Positions 1 through 8,479 of a stretch of DNA of 64,000 nucleotides are shown piece by piece. Source of the DNA: Algicella marina (GTDB lineage Bacteria; Pseudomonadota; Alphaproteobacteria; Rhodobacterales; Rhodobacteraceae); the NCBI RefSeq assembly GCF_009931615.1, contig NZ_CP046620.1, positions 2,898,501 through 2,962,500 on the forward strand, in the 5' to 3' direction. Numbering within the stretch: the first letter of the stretch is position 1; the number at the start of each line of letters is the position of its first letter. The position numbers and the translations under genes are program-made. The notes beneath the pieces are model-generated. The model was not told the origin of the DNA. It made no database searches and worked only from the letters and a program-made list of their open reading frames with translations.

Positions 1-655
1 GGTAGTCGGAAACCCAGCCCATCCTGATGGTGCCGAGATCGACATTCGCCGGACTCATCAGCGTGCCTTCCAGGTAGGTCGCGCCGGAAGGGTAGCCGGC
101 GGGCGCACTCTTGAACGTCATCACCGCCGAATGCAGCCCGTCGTTCGTCCAGTTGTTCGTGGTGCTGTCAAAGGCATAGCGCTCGAACTGCAGTGTGAAG
201 GAATTGCTGAGCGTCAGCCACTGCAGGATCTGCGTCACCCGCAAATAATACTTGTAGCGCGAACGGGAGAATATCGGGATGCCCGCACTCGGGCTCGGGT
301 CCGGGTTCGGCACCAGCCGGAACGAGGGCCACGACGTGAAGGTGAACGCATTGTGCGAGTAAAGATCGCCGGAAGCCGTGGTCGCCGTCCCATGCCGCTC
401 GATCCGCATCGTGCCATTATAGCGCGTGAACGGCGAAGACTTGGGCTGCCACTGCAGAAAATAGGCCCCGTGCTTGAGACTGCGCAATCGCCACGGCTGT
501 GCCACAGCTACGGGAAATCGCGTCGCCGATGCGGCCGCAGCGGACAAGTTCACGTTGGATGTCGCCCGCTCGAACCTTGGCATGTCATCGGCAGGGTCCG
601 CATCATCGATCAGGAATTCTTCTGGGAGTACAGGCACTTCGCTCCGGCCAACCAT
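1..655 (-). CDS. Partial hypothetical protein, N-terminal 218 residues, runs off the left edge
   Basis: Reading the minus strand from an ATG at 655 gives an uninterrupted frame to base 1, so at least 218 residues are coded and the C-terminus lies outside the window. A GGAG lies about 8 bases upstream of the ATG and an in-frame stop (677-679) closes the frame behind it. The protein starts MVGRSEVPVLPEEF, has no evident signal peptide or membrane segment, and is rich in aromatic and beta-prone residues (YYLRVTQILQWLTLSN, FTLQFERYAFD), so it is probably beta-rich. I do not recognise a family. It is divergent from the sulfotransferase gene at 929. Confidence 0.7.
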   Translation of the reverse strand, partial: MVGRSEVPVLPEEFLIDDADPADDMPRFERATSNVNLSAAAASATRFPVAVAQPWRLRSLKHGAYFLQWQPKSSPFTRYNGTMRIERHGTATTASGDLYSHNAFTFTSWPSFRLVPNPDPSPSAGIPIFSRSRYKYYLRVTQILQWLTLSNSFTLQFERYAFDSTTNNWTNDGLHSAVMTFKSAPAGYPSGATYLEGTLMSPANVDLGTIRMGWVSDY

Positions 656-928
656 GGCATCGCTCCAATCTTGATGTTACAATGGGACGCAAGCGAAGAA
701 TAATGCTGCGTCACAACTCAAGGTAACGAAATATTCGTTCTCGAATATGCGAATCCGCACAGTTCGACGAATCCCGCGGCCCGTCGATGTCGCTCCCGCT
801 TGCAACATAAGGCCTTCGCCTTTACACATTTTGCCAGTGAAACGTGCGGGTGTTCAGCTGAGCATCAGTGGCCGGAAGGCAGTACCTGCAAGTGTAGTAA
901 CGGCCACGCGACGAGAGAGCTGCCAGCC
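656..928. promoter_or_regulatory. Divergent intergenic region with a small inverted repeat
   Basis: This is a 273-base gap between the divergent partial gene and the sulfotransferase gene. It includes an AT-rich inverted repeat, ATATTCG (731-737) and CGAATAT (742-748), separated by four bases. That could be an operator or part of a promoter. No gene of its own is supported here. Confidence 0.35.
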
Positions 929-1627
929 ATGATGATCCTGCCCGAGCTTCGCCTCGCATTCGTCCATATCTACAAGACCGGCGGCACCTCCCTGACCCAG
1001 TTGCTGGCGCCGCACACCTGGCCACGGTTCCGCATGCCGGAAACGCGGATGAGCGGGCCGGGTTTTCAGGGCACCTGGCACTTCAAGGGCCAGCAACACG
1101 CCCGCTTCAACCACCCCAATGCCGGCTTCCCGCCGGGCCAGCGCGACCACATGGACGAATACCGGTTTCTCGCCGTTGTCCGCGACCCGTATACGTGGAG
1201 CCATTCGGTCTACAAGGAATTCTTCTCCACCGATTACGGCGACAACAACGGCTCCAATTTTCTGTTCGGCCAGGTCAAGCCGAACCGCACGCTGGAAGAT
1301 TTTCATGCCTTCGCCCGCGCCTTCAAGCCGGGTCACAAGGAGATGTACGGGCTGGACACCCAGTCCGCATTCCTTGAAGGCATCCCGAGCGAACAGCTTC
1401 ACCTCATCCGCTTCGAAAACTACGATGCGGAAGTCCGCCGGGTTCTGCCCGAGCTGGGCGTGGAAGTGGACGAACTGCCCCATTCCCTCGACCGCGGCGA
1501 CTCCAAGCGTATCGAGGCAGAGGCCCTGCGCAGCAACCGCGGCCACGTCGAATTCTGCAACGAATTCTACGCCGAGGATTTCGAGAATTTCGGCTACGAG
1601 ATGGTTGACGCCTCGAAACTGGGCTGA
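929..1627 (+). CDS. Sulfotransferase-family protein
   Basis: This is a 232-residue soluble protein of the PAPS-dependent sulfotransferase superfamily. The 5'-phosphosulfate loop is visible at residues 11-21 (FVHIYKTGGTS). A 3'-phosphate-binding segment follows near residues 84-92 (VRDPYTWSHS). I chose the ATG at 929 because the P-loop lies close behind it and a GAGAG stretch precedes it; the frame stays open upstream to about 800 but without a good start context. The acceptor substrate cannot be inferred. The gene converges on a second sulfotransferase-like gene with a 7-base gap, next to the sdh operon. It is the first of four such genes in this window. Confidence 0.8.
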   Translation: MMILPELRLAFVHIYKTGGTSLTQLLAPHTWPRFRMPETRMSGPGFQGTWHFKGQQHARFNHPNAGFPPGQRDHMDEYRFLAVVRDPYTWSHSVYKEFFSTDYGDNNGSNFLFGQVKPNRTLEDFHAFARAFKPGHKEMYGLDTQSAFLEGIPSEQLHLIRFENYDAEVRRVLPELGVEVDELPHSLDRGDSKRIEAEALRSNRGHVEFCNEFYAEDFENFGYEMVDASKLG

Positions 1628-1634
1628 GCAGGTC

Positions 1635-2363
1635 TCACTGCCGGCTCGGGTATCCCAATATTTCATAATGCGGCCACTCCGCCGCTTCCAACCGGGCCAG
1701 CAGCGCGCCTGAAATGCCGGAGCGCCCCGTCTCACCGGCCGTGGTGTTCACCCGCCGCGCGCCATCCGCCAGCAGTTTCCGTGCCTGCGCCGGCTTGCGC
1801 AGGTGCGGCAGCAGCGGCCCCTCCACCAATGCCAGCAGGTCGGCGTTCAGCGTCTCGGTCTTCACCACCGCATCCGGGATATAGCGGGTGCGCAGCGCCC
1901 GCCGCAGCCCCACGTCGCTGCGCGGCCGCAGCAACGGGTTGGCAAACCCTCGCAGGTTCAACAGCATGAACCGGTTGCTCATCAGCCCCAGCCCCGGCAG
2001 GAACATTGCCGCCGCCCGACGCGACAGGTAGCTGTCAATGGGCCCGTCTAGGATCATCTCCAGCCAAGCCTCGAACCCTCCAAGCTCCCCGTAGGTTTCC
2101 AGCAGTTTCGTGCCATGCATCCGCTGATGGGCAAAGAACGCTCCCTTGCCCTCACATCCGAACCGGTAGAGAGAGGCGTATTGGTCCAGCGGATCACGGC
2201 AACTGGAGAAGTGGAATTTCGATCGATCGTGAAAATACCCCAGTCGCCGGTGCTTGTGCCCGCGCAGCGGTTTACCGTCGATATGTCGGGTCAGAAAATC
2301 ACGGATGAAGGTCGATCCGGTTTTCGGCGTGTCGAGGTAGCAGACCCCTGCGAACTCCAGCAA
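1635..2363 (-). CDS. Sulfotransferase-family protein (TTG start), downstream of sdhB
   Basis: This 242-residue protein carries a 5'-phosphosulfate loop at residues 9-19 (YLDTPKTGSTF) and a second motif around Arg56 (CRDPLDQYASLYRF) that matches the 3'-phosphate-binding region of sulfotransferases. The start is a TTG at 2363 with an AGG about seven bases upstream; the P-loop comes immediately after it, so no later start is possible. It begins 7 bases after the sdhB stop on the same strand, so it is almost certainly the last gene of the sdh operon. Substrate is unknown. Confidence 0.75.
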   Translation of the reverse strand: MLEFAGVCYLDTPKTGSTFIRDFLTRHIDGKPLRGHKHRRLGYFHDRSKFHFSSCRDPLDQYASLYRFGCEGKGAFFAHQRMHGTKLLETYGELGGFEAWLEMILDGPIDSYLSRRAAAMFLPGLGLMSNRFMLLNLRGFANPLLRPRSDVGLRRALRTRYIPDAVVKTETLNADLLALVEGPLLPHLRKPAQARKLLADGARRVNTTAGETGRSGISGALLARLEAAEWPHYEILGYPSRQ

Positions 2364-2370
2364 CGCCGCC

Positions 2371-3150
2371 TCAGACCCGCCGTTCGACCATCATCTTCTT
2401 GATCTCAGCAATCGCCTTCGCCGGGTTCAGGCCCTTCGGACAGGTTTTCGTGCAGTTCATGATCGTATGGCAACGGTACAGCTTGAACGGATCTTCCAAC
2501 TCGTCAAGCCGCTCCCCCGTCGCCTCATCACGGCTGTCGATGATCCAGCGATAGGCGTTGAGCAGCGCAGCCGGGCCGAGGTAGCGATCACCGTTCCACC
2601 AGTAGCTCGGGCAAGAGGTCGAACAGGAGGCGCACATCACACACTCATAAAGCCCGTCCAGTTTCTTGCGGTCCTCGATGGACTGCCGCCATTCCTTCGC
2701 CGGCCGGTTCGTCTTCGTCTCCAGCCACGGCATGATGCTGGCGTGCTGGGCGTAGAAGTGCGTCAGGTCCGGCACGAGATCCTTGATGACGGGCATATGC
2801 ATCAGCGGGAAGATCTTCACCTCGCCCGGCACCTCGTCCAGCCCGTAGATACAGGCCAGCGTATTGTTGCCGCCGATGTTCATGGCGCAGGAGCCGCAGA
2901 TCCCCTCCCGGCAACTGCGCCGGAAGGTCAGCGTCGGGTCGATCTCGTTCTTGATCTTGATCAGCGCGTCCAGCATCATCGGCCCGCAGGTGTCGAGATC
3001 GACGAAATACGTATCCACGCGCGGATTTTCACCGCTGTCGGGATCGTAGCGATAGATCTTGAACGTCTTGAGGTTCGTCGCACCTTCCGGCTTCGGCCAC
3101 GTCTTGCCAACCGTCATGCGCGAGTTCTTCGGAAGCGTCAGTTCTACCAT
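2371..3150 (-). CDS. sdhB: Succinate dehydrogenase iron-sulfur subunit
   Basis: This 259-residue SdhB passes electrons from the FAD of SdhA through three iron-sulfur clusters to the membrane quinone. The plant-type 2Fe-2S ligands appear in [13 protein letters not shown] and a later Cys (NNTLAC). The 4Fe-4S and 3Fe-4S ligands appear in [16 protein letters not shown] and [14 protein letters not shown]. The ATG at 3150 follows GGAGAG; the frame stays open upstream but those residues do not look like SdhB. It is separated from sdhA by two small lipoprotein genes, and a sulfotransferase gene follows it. Confidence 0.96.
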   Translation of the reverse strand: MVELTLPKNSRMTVGKTWPKPEGATNLKTFKIYRYDPDSGENPRVDTYFVDLDTCGPMMLDALIKIKNEIDPTLTFRRSCREGICGSCAMNIGGNNTLACIYGLDEVPGEVKIFPLMHMPVIKDLVPDLTHFYAQHASIMPWLETKTNRPAKEWRQSIEDRKKLDGLYECVMCASCSTSCPSYWWNGDRYLGPAALLNAYRWIIDSRDEATGERLDELEDPFKLYRCHTIMNCTKTCPKGLNPAKAIAEIKKMMVERRV

Positions 3151-3214
3151 TTCGTCTCTCTCCAAAGGGGCGATGCTTTCACGCCCCGTACCCTTTCTCA
3201 GGCGTCGCCGCGTC

Positions 3215-3625
3215 TTATCCCTGGGACACGAACTGCGACAATGTTCCGCCCTGCTGGATGAACAGCAGCGCATCCTTCTTCGCCTGGTCGCTCAGACTGT
3301 TCCAGATCACCAGTTCGTCGCCGGTAAACTGCACCGGCGCGCCTTCGGAAACCTGCGGCGCCAGTCCGATGCTGTTGCTCGCCATGCAAGCGTCGAACTC
3401 GGGCGACGGCTTGATGTCGCGCACGATGCCCTGCACCTGCGTCACCACCACGAAGTCGCCGGTCTGCTGCGCCCGCACCAGCCGCTTGTTCTTGCTCTTG
3501 CCCAGCGCCGCATTCGCCTGGGCATAGCACTGCCGCTCCTGATCGGAACGGAAGGCAATCTCTTCTCCGCCGCAGCCCGCCAGAAGCAGGCCGAGGCCGG
3601 CACATCCCAAAAGTGCAAACCGCAT
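3215..3625 (-). CDS. Small lipoprotein A, between sdhA and sdhB
   Basis: This is a 136-residue predicted lipoprotein. The N-terminus ([18 protein letters not shown]) has a hydrophobic core ending in the lipobox LLAGC, so it is probably anchored in the outer or inner membrane facing the periplasm. I chose the ATG at 3625; an ATG two codons upstream would leave no space after its GAGGAG. The last 35 or so residues ([18 protein letters not shown] then [13 protein letters not shown]) closely match the tail of the neighbouring lipoprotein B. No known domain is recognised. It is co-directional with sdhA and sdhB, 9 bases after lipoprotein B. Confidence 0.8.
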   Translation of the reverse strand: MRFALLGCAGLGLLLAGCGGEEIAFRSDQERQCYAQANAALGKSKNKRLVRAQQTGDFVVVTQVQGIVRDIKPSPEFDACMASNSIGLAPQVSEGAPVQFTGDELVIWNSLSDQAKKDALLFIQQGGTLSQFVSQG

Positions 3626-3635
3626 CGTCATCTCC

Positions 3636-3914
3636 TCAGATCGCCACGAATTGCGTCAGCGTGCCGCCGTTGCGGATATAGGCAGCAGCCTCGCGGCGCG
3701 CATCCTCCGTCAGCGAATTCCAGATCACCCGCTCATCTGACGTCAGCGAAGGCGGCATCGGTGTCGCTCCGCCCTCTGCCGCCGGTGCGGCGGCGGTGGC
3801 GGTGGCGGCCGGCGCTGCCCCATCATCCGTCGTCGCCATCGGCGCATCACAGGCCGCCAGCAGCCCGGCGCTGCCCATCATCGCGGCCCCAAGAACGATC
3901 GAAGATCTCTTCAT
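3636..3914 (-). CDS. Small lipoprotein B, between sdhA and sdhB
   Basis: This 92-residue predicted lipoprotein starts MKRSSIVLGAAMMGSAG and has the lipobox LLAAC, then an Ala/Pro/Thr-rich linker, then a conserved tail VIWNSLTEDARREAAAYI followed by RNGGTLTQFVAI. The tail is paralogous to that of lipoprotein A: WNSL, then an acidic/basic helix, then GGTL-QFV. A GAGGAG stands 6 bases before the ATG. Its position inside the sdh operon suggests a role linked to Complex II or the cell envelope, but that is inference from position only. Confidence 0.8.
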   Translation of the reverse strand: MKRSSIVLGAAMMGSAGLLAACDAPMATTDDGAAPAATATAAAPAAEGGATPMPPSLTSDERVIWNSLTEDARREAAAYIRNGGTLTQFVAI

Positions 3915-3937
3915 CTTTTTCTCCTCACAAAGACTGT

Positions 3938-3954
3938 GCGGGGAAATTCCCCGC
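3938..3954. repeat. Perfect 17-base inverted repeat between sdhA and lipoprotein B
   Basis: The sequence GCGGGGAAATTCCCCGC is palindromic apart from its centre base and sits in the 88-base gap between the sdhA stop and the lipoprotein B start. As RNA on the sdh strand it would form a short GC-rich hairpin. No T-run follows, so it looks more like a processing or stability element, or an operator, than an intrinsic terminator. Confidence 0.4.
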
Positions 3955-4002
3955 CCCTTTATGTCTGTTGCGCCGCGATTTGGCCAACACTTCCAGAAAG
4001 CC

Positions 4003-5811
4003 TCAGTATACGCGCGCCTTGGGTGCCACCTTCTTCATTTCGATGCCGCCCTCGCTCTCCGCCGTCAGCGGCTCGAGGTGAACGCCGCGGTAGGACAATC
4101 TCACATCGTCGTCCGCGCCCACACGCGCCAGCGTATGCTTGCGCCAGTTTACGTCGTCGCGGTCGGGGTGATCCTCTTGGGCATGGGCACCCCGGCTTTC
4201 CTTCCGCGCCTCGGCACTGACGATCGTGGTCAGCGCGTTCGGCATCAGGTTCGCCAGTTCCAGCGTTTCCATCAGGTCGGTGTTCCAGATCAGGCTGCGG
4301 TCGGACACCTTGATGTCGGCCATCTGGGCCGCGACGCCCTGCATCTTCTCCACCCCTTCGGCCAGCGTCTTGTCGGTGCGGAAGACGGCGGCATCGGCCT
4401 GCATCGTCTTCTGCATCGTCAGCCGCAGGTCCGATGTCGGAATGGCACCGTCGGCATTGCGGATGGCATCGAACCGCGCCATCGCCTGATCGACACTCGC
4501 ATCGTTCAACTCCGGGTTCGGCGCCGCCGGGTCCACCACCTGCCCGGCGCGGATCGCCGCTGCCCGGCCGAATACCACGAGATCAATCAGCGAGTTGGAG
4601 CCGAGGCGATTGGCACCGTGCACACTCGCGCAGCCGGCCTCGCCAACGGCCATCAGCCCTGGCAGAATTCGGTCCGGCTCGTCTTCCGTCGGATCCAGAA
4701 CCTCGCCCCAATAGTTCGTCGGGATGCCGCCCATGTTGTAATGCACCGTCGGCAGCACCGGAATCGGCTCCTTCGTCACATCGACACCGGCGAAGATGCG
4801 CGCGCTCTCCGAAATGCCCGGCAGCCGCAGTTGCAGCGCCTCCTTCGGCAGATGGTCAAGATGCAGGTGAATATGGTCGCCCTCAGCGCCCACGCCACGC
4901 CCTTCGCGGATCTCCATCGTCATGCAACGGCTCACCACGTCGCGGCTCGCCAGATCCTTGTAGGTCGGCGCATAGCGTTCCATGAACCGCTCACCTTCGG
5001 AGTTGGTCAGGTAGCCGCCCTCGCCGCGCGCACCTTCGGTGATCAGGCAGCCCGCACCATAGATTCCGGTCGGGTGGAACTGCACGAACTCCATGTCCTG
5101 CAACGGCAAACCCTGCCGCGCCACCATCCCGCCGCCATCGCCGGTACAGGTATGTGCAGAAGTCGCGCTGAAATAGGCGCGCCCGTAGCCGCCCGTTGCC
5201 AGCACCACCATCTTGGCGTTGAACCGATGCAGCGTGCCGTCATCCAGCTTCCAGGCGATCAGCCCCTGGCACGCCCCATCCTCGCTCATGATCAGATCGA
5301 GGGCGAAATACTCGATGAAGAACTCTGCGTTGTTCTTCAGGCTCTGCCCGTACAGAGTATGCAGAATGGCATGCCCCGTCCGGTCCGCCGCCGCGCAGGT
5401 CCGCTGCACGGGAGGTCCTTCGCCGAATTCCGTCGTGTGCCCGCCGAAGGGCCGCTGGTAGATCTTGCCCTCTTCTGTCCGCGAAAACGGCACGCCGTAA
5501 TGCTCCAGCTCGTAGACGGCCTTGGGCGCCTCGCGCGTCAGGTACTCCATCGCGTCCATGTCGCCCAGCCAGTCCGACCCCTTCACGGTGTCGTACATGT
5601 GCCACTGCCAGTTGTCCGGCCCCATGTTGGAAAGGCTCGCCGCGATTCCGCCCTGCGCCGCCACCGTGTGGCTGCGGGTCGGGAACACCTTGGTCACGCA
5701 GGCTGTCCGCAACCCGTGTTCCGCCATGCCCAGCGTTGCCCGAAGACCGGAGCCGCCGGCGCCGACCACGACGACATCATAGGTGTGGTCGATGAATTCA
5801 TAAGCCGCCAT
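4003..5811 (-). CDS. sdhA: Succinate dehydrogenase flavoprotein subunit
   Basis: This 602-residue SdhA oxidises succinate to fumarate with covalent FAD. The Rossmann FAD-binding motif is at residues 13-23 ([11 protein letters not shown]). The FAD-linking histidine is His48 in [11 protein letters not shown]. Substrate and active-site segments [21 protein letters not shown] and [14 protein letters not shown] are intact. Length is normal for the family. The ATG at 5811 follows a GGAGAGA. It lies 12 bases after sdhD and upstream of the two lipoproteins and sdhB, an arrangement found in Rhodobacterales. Confidence 0.97.
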   Translation of the reverse strand: MAAYEFIDHTYDVVVVGAGGSGLRATLGMAEHGLRTACVTKVFPTRSHTVAAQGGIAASLSNMGPDNWQWHMYDTVKGSDWLGDMDAMEYLTREAPKAVYELEHYGVPFSRTEEGKIYQRPFGGHTTEFGEGPPVQRTCAAADRTGHAILHTLYGQSLKNNAEFFIEYFALDLIMSEDGACQGLIAWKLDDGTLHRFNAKMVVLATGGYGRAYFSATSAHTCTGDGGGMVARQGLPLQDMEFVQFHPTGIYGAGCLITEGARGEGGYLTNSEGERFMERYAPTYKDLASRDVVSRCMTMEIREGRGVGAEGDHIHLHLDHLPKEALQLRLPGISESARIFAGVDVTKEPIPVLPTVHYNMGGIPTNYWGEVLDPTEDEPDRILPGLMAVGEAGCASVHGANRLGSNSLIDLVVFGRAAAIRAGQVVDPAAPNPELNDASVDQAMARFDAIRNADGAIPTSDLRLTMQKTMQADAAVFRTDKTLAEGVEKMQGVAAQMADIKVSDRSLIWNTDLMETLELANLMPNALTTIVSAEARKESRGAHAQEDHPDRDDVNWRKHTLARVGADDDVRLSYRGVHLEPLTAESEGGIEMKKVAPKARVY

Positions 5812-5823
5812 GTCTCTCTCCGA

Positions 5824-6204
5824 TCAGCTGCTGAAGGCGATCTTGGCGACGGCGAAAACGCCCGTCAGGCCAAGCGCCCAGCAGAACAGTATGTTCGCCA
5901 GCAAGGCCGCCGTCCGCGCCAGCTTGCCATGCACATAGTCCTCGATGACGACCTGCAGGCCCATCATGTGGTGATATAGCGTGACGGCAATGAACAGGAT
6001 GGCGACGATGGCGTTGAACGGGCTTGCATAGATTGCCCGCACCTCCTCGTAGGAGCCGCCCAGCGCATTCGCGAACGGGAAGATGAACAGCAGCGTCAGC
6101 GGCACCAGCGCCGCCGATGTGATCCTCTGGCTGATGAAGTGGCCGGTCCCTTCCTTGGCGGAGCCAAGTCCGTTCGCGCGCTGCCTGTCAGTCCGAAATT
6201 GCAT
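5824..6204 (-). CDS. sdhD: Succinate dehydrogenase membrane anchor subunit D
   Basis: This is a 126-residue integral membrane protein with three predicted helices (about residues 31-50, 60-85 and 97-122). With SdhC it binds heme b and ubiquinone. The segment LYHHMMGLQVVIEDYV carries the likely heme or quinone-site histidines and the Asp-Tyr seen in the family. The gene starts 10 bases after the sdhC stop with GAGG in front and precedes sdhA by 12 bases. Confidence 0.93.
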   Translation of the reverse strand: MQFRTDRQRANGLGSAKEGTGHFISQRITSAALVPLTLLFIFPFANALGGSYEEVRAIYASPFNAIVAILFIAVTLYHHMMGLQVVIEDYVHGKLARTAALLANILFCWALGLTGVFAVAKIAFSS

Positions 6205-6214
6205 TGGCCTCTCC

Positions 6215-6601
6215 TCAGAATGCCACGATCAGCGTGATCAGGGTCAGCACCACGGTACCACCGATCACGACGTAGGAGGATTTATCGATCTTGTCGATTT
6301 CGTAGCCCGAACCGGTATCCCAGTAGAGATGGCGGATGCCGACCAGCACGTGAAACCACAGCGCCGCCAGCGATCCGATCAGGATCAGCCCGCCGATCCA
6401 GCTGGTGATCAGGTCGTCGGCAAAGCGGAAAGCGCCCTCGCCCGACGACAGTGCCACGAACCACCAGACAACCAGCAGGATCGTCAGGCTCAGGCCAATG
6501 GCCACGGCACGGCTCACGATAGAGGTGATCCAGTTGAGTGCGGGGCGTTGGACAGTCACATGCGGAGATAGCGGGCGATTGCCGCGATTGACGTCAGCCA
6601 T
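6215..6601 (-). CDS. sdhC: Succinate dehydrogenase cytochrome b556 subunit C
   Basis: This 128-residue membrane subunit has three helices. The N-terminal signature NRPLSPHVTVQRP fits SdhC, and the heme-ligand region is WFHVLVGIRHLYWDTG. The ATG at 6601 is preceded by GAGAGAGAGG; the open frame further upstream is not SdhC-like. It is the first gene of the sdh operon. The usual HRxTG-like motif reads SRAVAIG here: the equivalents of Ser27 and Arg31 are kept, but residue 30 is Ser instead of the usual His. Confidence 0.93.
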   Translation of the reverse strand: MADVNRGNRPLSPHVTVQRPALNWITSIVSRAVAIGLSLTILLVVWWFVALSSGEGAFRFADDLITSWIGGLILIGSLAALWFHVLVGIRHLYWDTGSGYEIDKIDKSSYVVIGGTVVLTLITLIVAF

Positions 6602-6743
6602 GAAATGCCTCTCTCTCTCTGTATCAGCTGCGGAAGCTTTGCTGCCGCGCAGCATCAACCTAGATCAGTTTGCGGTCGCTTCCCAGCCCCGATGTTATGG
6701 CGATATGCCGCGCATCGTGTCAATTTCAGGCAATTTTTGCCGC

Positions 6744-6776
6744 TTGTGATCACGAAAAATTTTCGCGTGATCACAA
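6744..6776. promoter_or_regulatory. Paired TGATCA palindrome upstream of sdhC (candidate operator)
   Basis: TTGTGATCAC (6744-6753) and GTGATCACAA (6767-6776) frame an AT-rich centre (CGAAAAATTTTCG). The whole 33-base element is nearly palindromic, and the two TGATCA cores are 21 bases apart, two helical turns. It lies about 143 bases upstream of the sdhC start. A closely matching element lies at 12683-12714 upstream of sucC. This strongly suggests binding by one dimeric regulator at both TCA operons. The regulator is not identified. Confidence 0.65.
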
Positions 6777-6827
6777 ATGGCACTGCCAGAATCGATCCGA
6801 TGTCGATCAAAGTATCCAACAGTATGC

Positions 6828-6868
6828 ATTAACCATTAGCCTCTGATTCGGGTTCTGAAATGGTTAAT
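6828..6868. repeat. 10-base perfect inverted repeat, sdhC-mch intergenic region
   Basis: ATTAACCATT (6828-6837) and AATGGTTAAT (6859-6868) are perfect inverted arms with 21 bases between. It could be an operator. The TTAACC words resemble CtrA half-sites, but the spacing does not match the classic TTAA-N7-TTAA, so I do not assign it. It lies in the 633-base gap between sdhC and mch, which has no convincing gene. Confidence 0.35.
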
Positions 6869-7092
6869 TCGTACCGTTCGCTCCGGGTCGGCGTTGCGTG
6901 AAATCCGGGAAAAATATTTTCTTTGACGGACTCTCGGGCCGAATCCCGGACAGATCTTACGCCACCGTTCGATGCCAGCCTTGAAAGGGCGTTACGATCA
7001 ATCTCCCACTTTCCACCCGGCACCGTAGTCCGGTGGCGGAAAATTCATCACAGCACTCTTCGCATTTGCAGCAAGAAATTCTGGTGTTGGCA

Positions 7093-7137
7093 GGTAAGAA
7101 TGCCATTACCTCAAAGGTAAGGGCCGCACTTACCTTT
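7093..7137. repeat. Cluster of GGTAA inverted repeats
   Basis: Two nested palindromic pairs follow each other: GGTAA (7093-7097) with TTACC (7106-7110), then AAAGGTAAG (7113-7121) with CTTACCTTT (7129-7137), a perfect 9-base inverted repeat with a 7-base centre. The reuse of the same GGTAA word suggests protein-binding sites rather than a simple hairpin. Confidence 0.4.
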
Positions 7138-7169
7138 CATCTGATCGGCCGTCGCCACCGCAGCGTCAA

Positions 7170-7190
7170 CTGTCTGATTTCTCCAGACAG
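7170..7190. terminator. Hairpin after mch (possible terminator or processing site)
   Basis: CTGTCTG and CAGACAG form a perfect 7-base stem with a 7-base loop, downstream of mch on its strand. There is no clear T-run on the mch strand, so intrinsic termination is uncertain. It abuts the phased CCATACC repeats. Confidence 0.35.
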
Positions 7191-7230
7191 CCATACCAAA
7201 ACCATACCAAACCTATACCAAAACCATACG
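7191..7230. repeat. Four helically phased direct repeats (CCATACCAAAA) downstream of mch
   Basis: The word CCATACCAAAA and close variants recur about every 11 bases (starting near 7191, 7202, 7213 and 7224), ending just before the mch stop codon at 7235-7237. The 11-base period keeps the copies on one face of the helix, like an iterated protein-binding site. On the mch strand the repeats read as TGGTATGG-type words in the 3' untranslated region. Confidence 0.45.
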
Positions 7231-7234
7231 CCGA

Positions 7235-8275
7235 TCAGGTGCTTCGGGGCACCAGTAGCCAGAGGTCGAGGTCCAGCAGCACAGAGGGCAGATATCGTCC
7301 CGAGTCGTCCCTCAGCTTCCCGGCCATACCCCGCTCCGAACTGGCCACCATCCGCACCCGCAGCGCCCCGACATCCGGTCGGGAAGTCTCCTCGGCCGCA
7401 AGAATTTCGCTCCAGGCGAACACAGTCATTCCCGAATGCGCCGGATTGGCATGGGCGCCGGCATTGATCCCCGCAATCATTTGCGCATTGCCCAAGCCAT
7501 TGAAACTCAAGGCTCTTGCCAGGCTGATAATGTGGCCGCCGTAGATCAGCCGCTTGCCATCCTCGCGCAAGGTCGCGTCGAAATGCACCTTCGCGGTGTT
7601 CTGCCACAGGCGCGTCGCCATCATGTGTTCCGCTTCCTCCAGCGTCACACCGTCCACATGGTCAATCACTTCTCCCGGCGCATAATCCTCCCACATGTGG
7701 GTGGACCCCGCCAAGTCCTTGTCATAATTTGAAAAATTCAGGCCTTCCGGCACTTTCAGGTCGCGCGCCTCAACCTTCGCCGCCAGTTCGGGCACCACCG
7801 TTTCCGGCGCTGCCGCGCCCGTGTCGCGCTTGCGCACCATCACCCAGCGGCAATACTCCAGCACGGGGTCGCCCTGCCCATCCAACCCGGTCGTCCGCAC
7901 CCAGACGATACCGGTTTTGCCGTTGGAATTTTCTTTCAGGCCAATGACTTGGCTAACGGATCGGAGCGTTTCGCCCGCATATACGGGACGCAAGAAACGC
8001 CCCTCGGCATAGCCCAGGTTGGCCACCGCGTTCAGCGAAATATCGGGCACGGTCTTGCCGAATACCACATGAAAGCTCAGCAGATCGTCCATCGGGCTTT
8101 CCGGAAGGCCACAGGCCTGCGCGAAAAGATTGGAAGAGTGGAGCGCGAACCGGTTCGGATACAGGCTACCGTACAATGCACGGTCGCCGGCCGTTACCGT
8201 CCTCGGCGTCGCGTGGACAATCTCCATACCCACTTGATAATCTTCAAAGAAATGTCCGGCATTCGTCTTGGTCAT
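7235..8275 (-). CDS. mch: Mesaconyl-CoA hydratase (MaoC-type, ethylmalonyl-CoA pathway)
   Basis: This 346-residue protein has two hot-dog (MaoC-like) halves, typical of Mch, which hydrates mesaconyl-C1-CoA to beta-methylmalyl-CoA in the ethylmalonyl-CoA pathway of acetate assimilation. Segments such as MTKTNAGHFFEDYQVGMEI at the start and VHFDATLREDGKRLIYGGHIISLARAL in the second half fit the family. The ATG at 8275 overlaps the stop of the DUF1737 gene in an ATGA, so translation is coupled. Neighbouring mcl2 encodes a later step, matching the Rhodobacter arrangement I recall. Another MaoC dehydratase function is possible but less likely. Confidence 0.87.
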   Translation of the reverse strand: MTKTNAGHFFEDYQVGMEIVHATPRTVTAGDRALYGSLYPNRFALHSSNLFAQACGLPESPMDDLLSFHVVFGKTVPDISLNAVANLGYAEGRFLRPVYAGETLRSVSQVIGLKENSNGKTGIVWVRTTGLDGQGDPVLEYCRWVMVRKRDTGAAAPETVVPELAAKVEARDLKVPEGLNFSNYDKDLAGSTHMWEDYAPGEVIDHVDGVTLEEAEHMMATRLWQNTAKVHFDATLREDGKRLIYGGHIISLARALSFNGLGNAQMIAGINAGAHANPAHSGMTVFAWSEILAAEETSRPDVGALRVRMVASSERGMAGKLRDDSGRYLPSVLLDLDLWLLVPRST

Positions 8276-8478
8276 TGCTGGCCGAGCTTCATGTCCGGCG
8301 TGTAGTCCGCCTCGATTTCCTTCGTCACCGCCTGCCCGCACATCATGACGTTGCGCGCCGGGTCATAGGCATAGGTAGGGCTTCCATGCAGGCTCCAGCC
8401 GGCCGCCAGCGCCGCACTGACCTTGTGACAGAACGCGCTGGAGTCTTCTTCCGTCAGCAACCGGTAAATCACACTCAT
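8272..8478 (-). CDS. DUF1737 domain-containing small protein
   Basis: This is a 68-residue cytoplasmic protein beginning MSVIYRLLTEEDSSAFCHKV with the GWSLHGSPTYAYD segment characteristic of DUF1737. The function of that family is unknown to me. The ATG at 8478 follows GGAGGATGAG; the longer open frame overlaps the NnrU gene and is not needed. The stop overlaps the mch start by four bases. Confidence 0.8.
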   Translation of the reverse strand: MSVIYRLLTEEDSSAFCHKVSAALAAGWSLHGSPTYAYDPARNVMMCGQAVTKEIEADYTPDMKLGQQ

Positions 8479-8479
8479 C

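Noticed and set aside
3796-5979. 727-residue plus-strand open frame opposite sdhA
   Set aside because: It mirrors sdhA on the other strand with His/Arg-rich low-information text and no start context.
6828-6868. CtrA binding site
   Set aside because: TTAACC words are present but the spacing does not match the TTAA-N7-TTAA consensus; recorded only as an inverted repeat.
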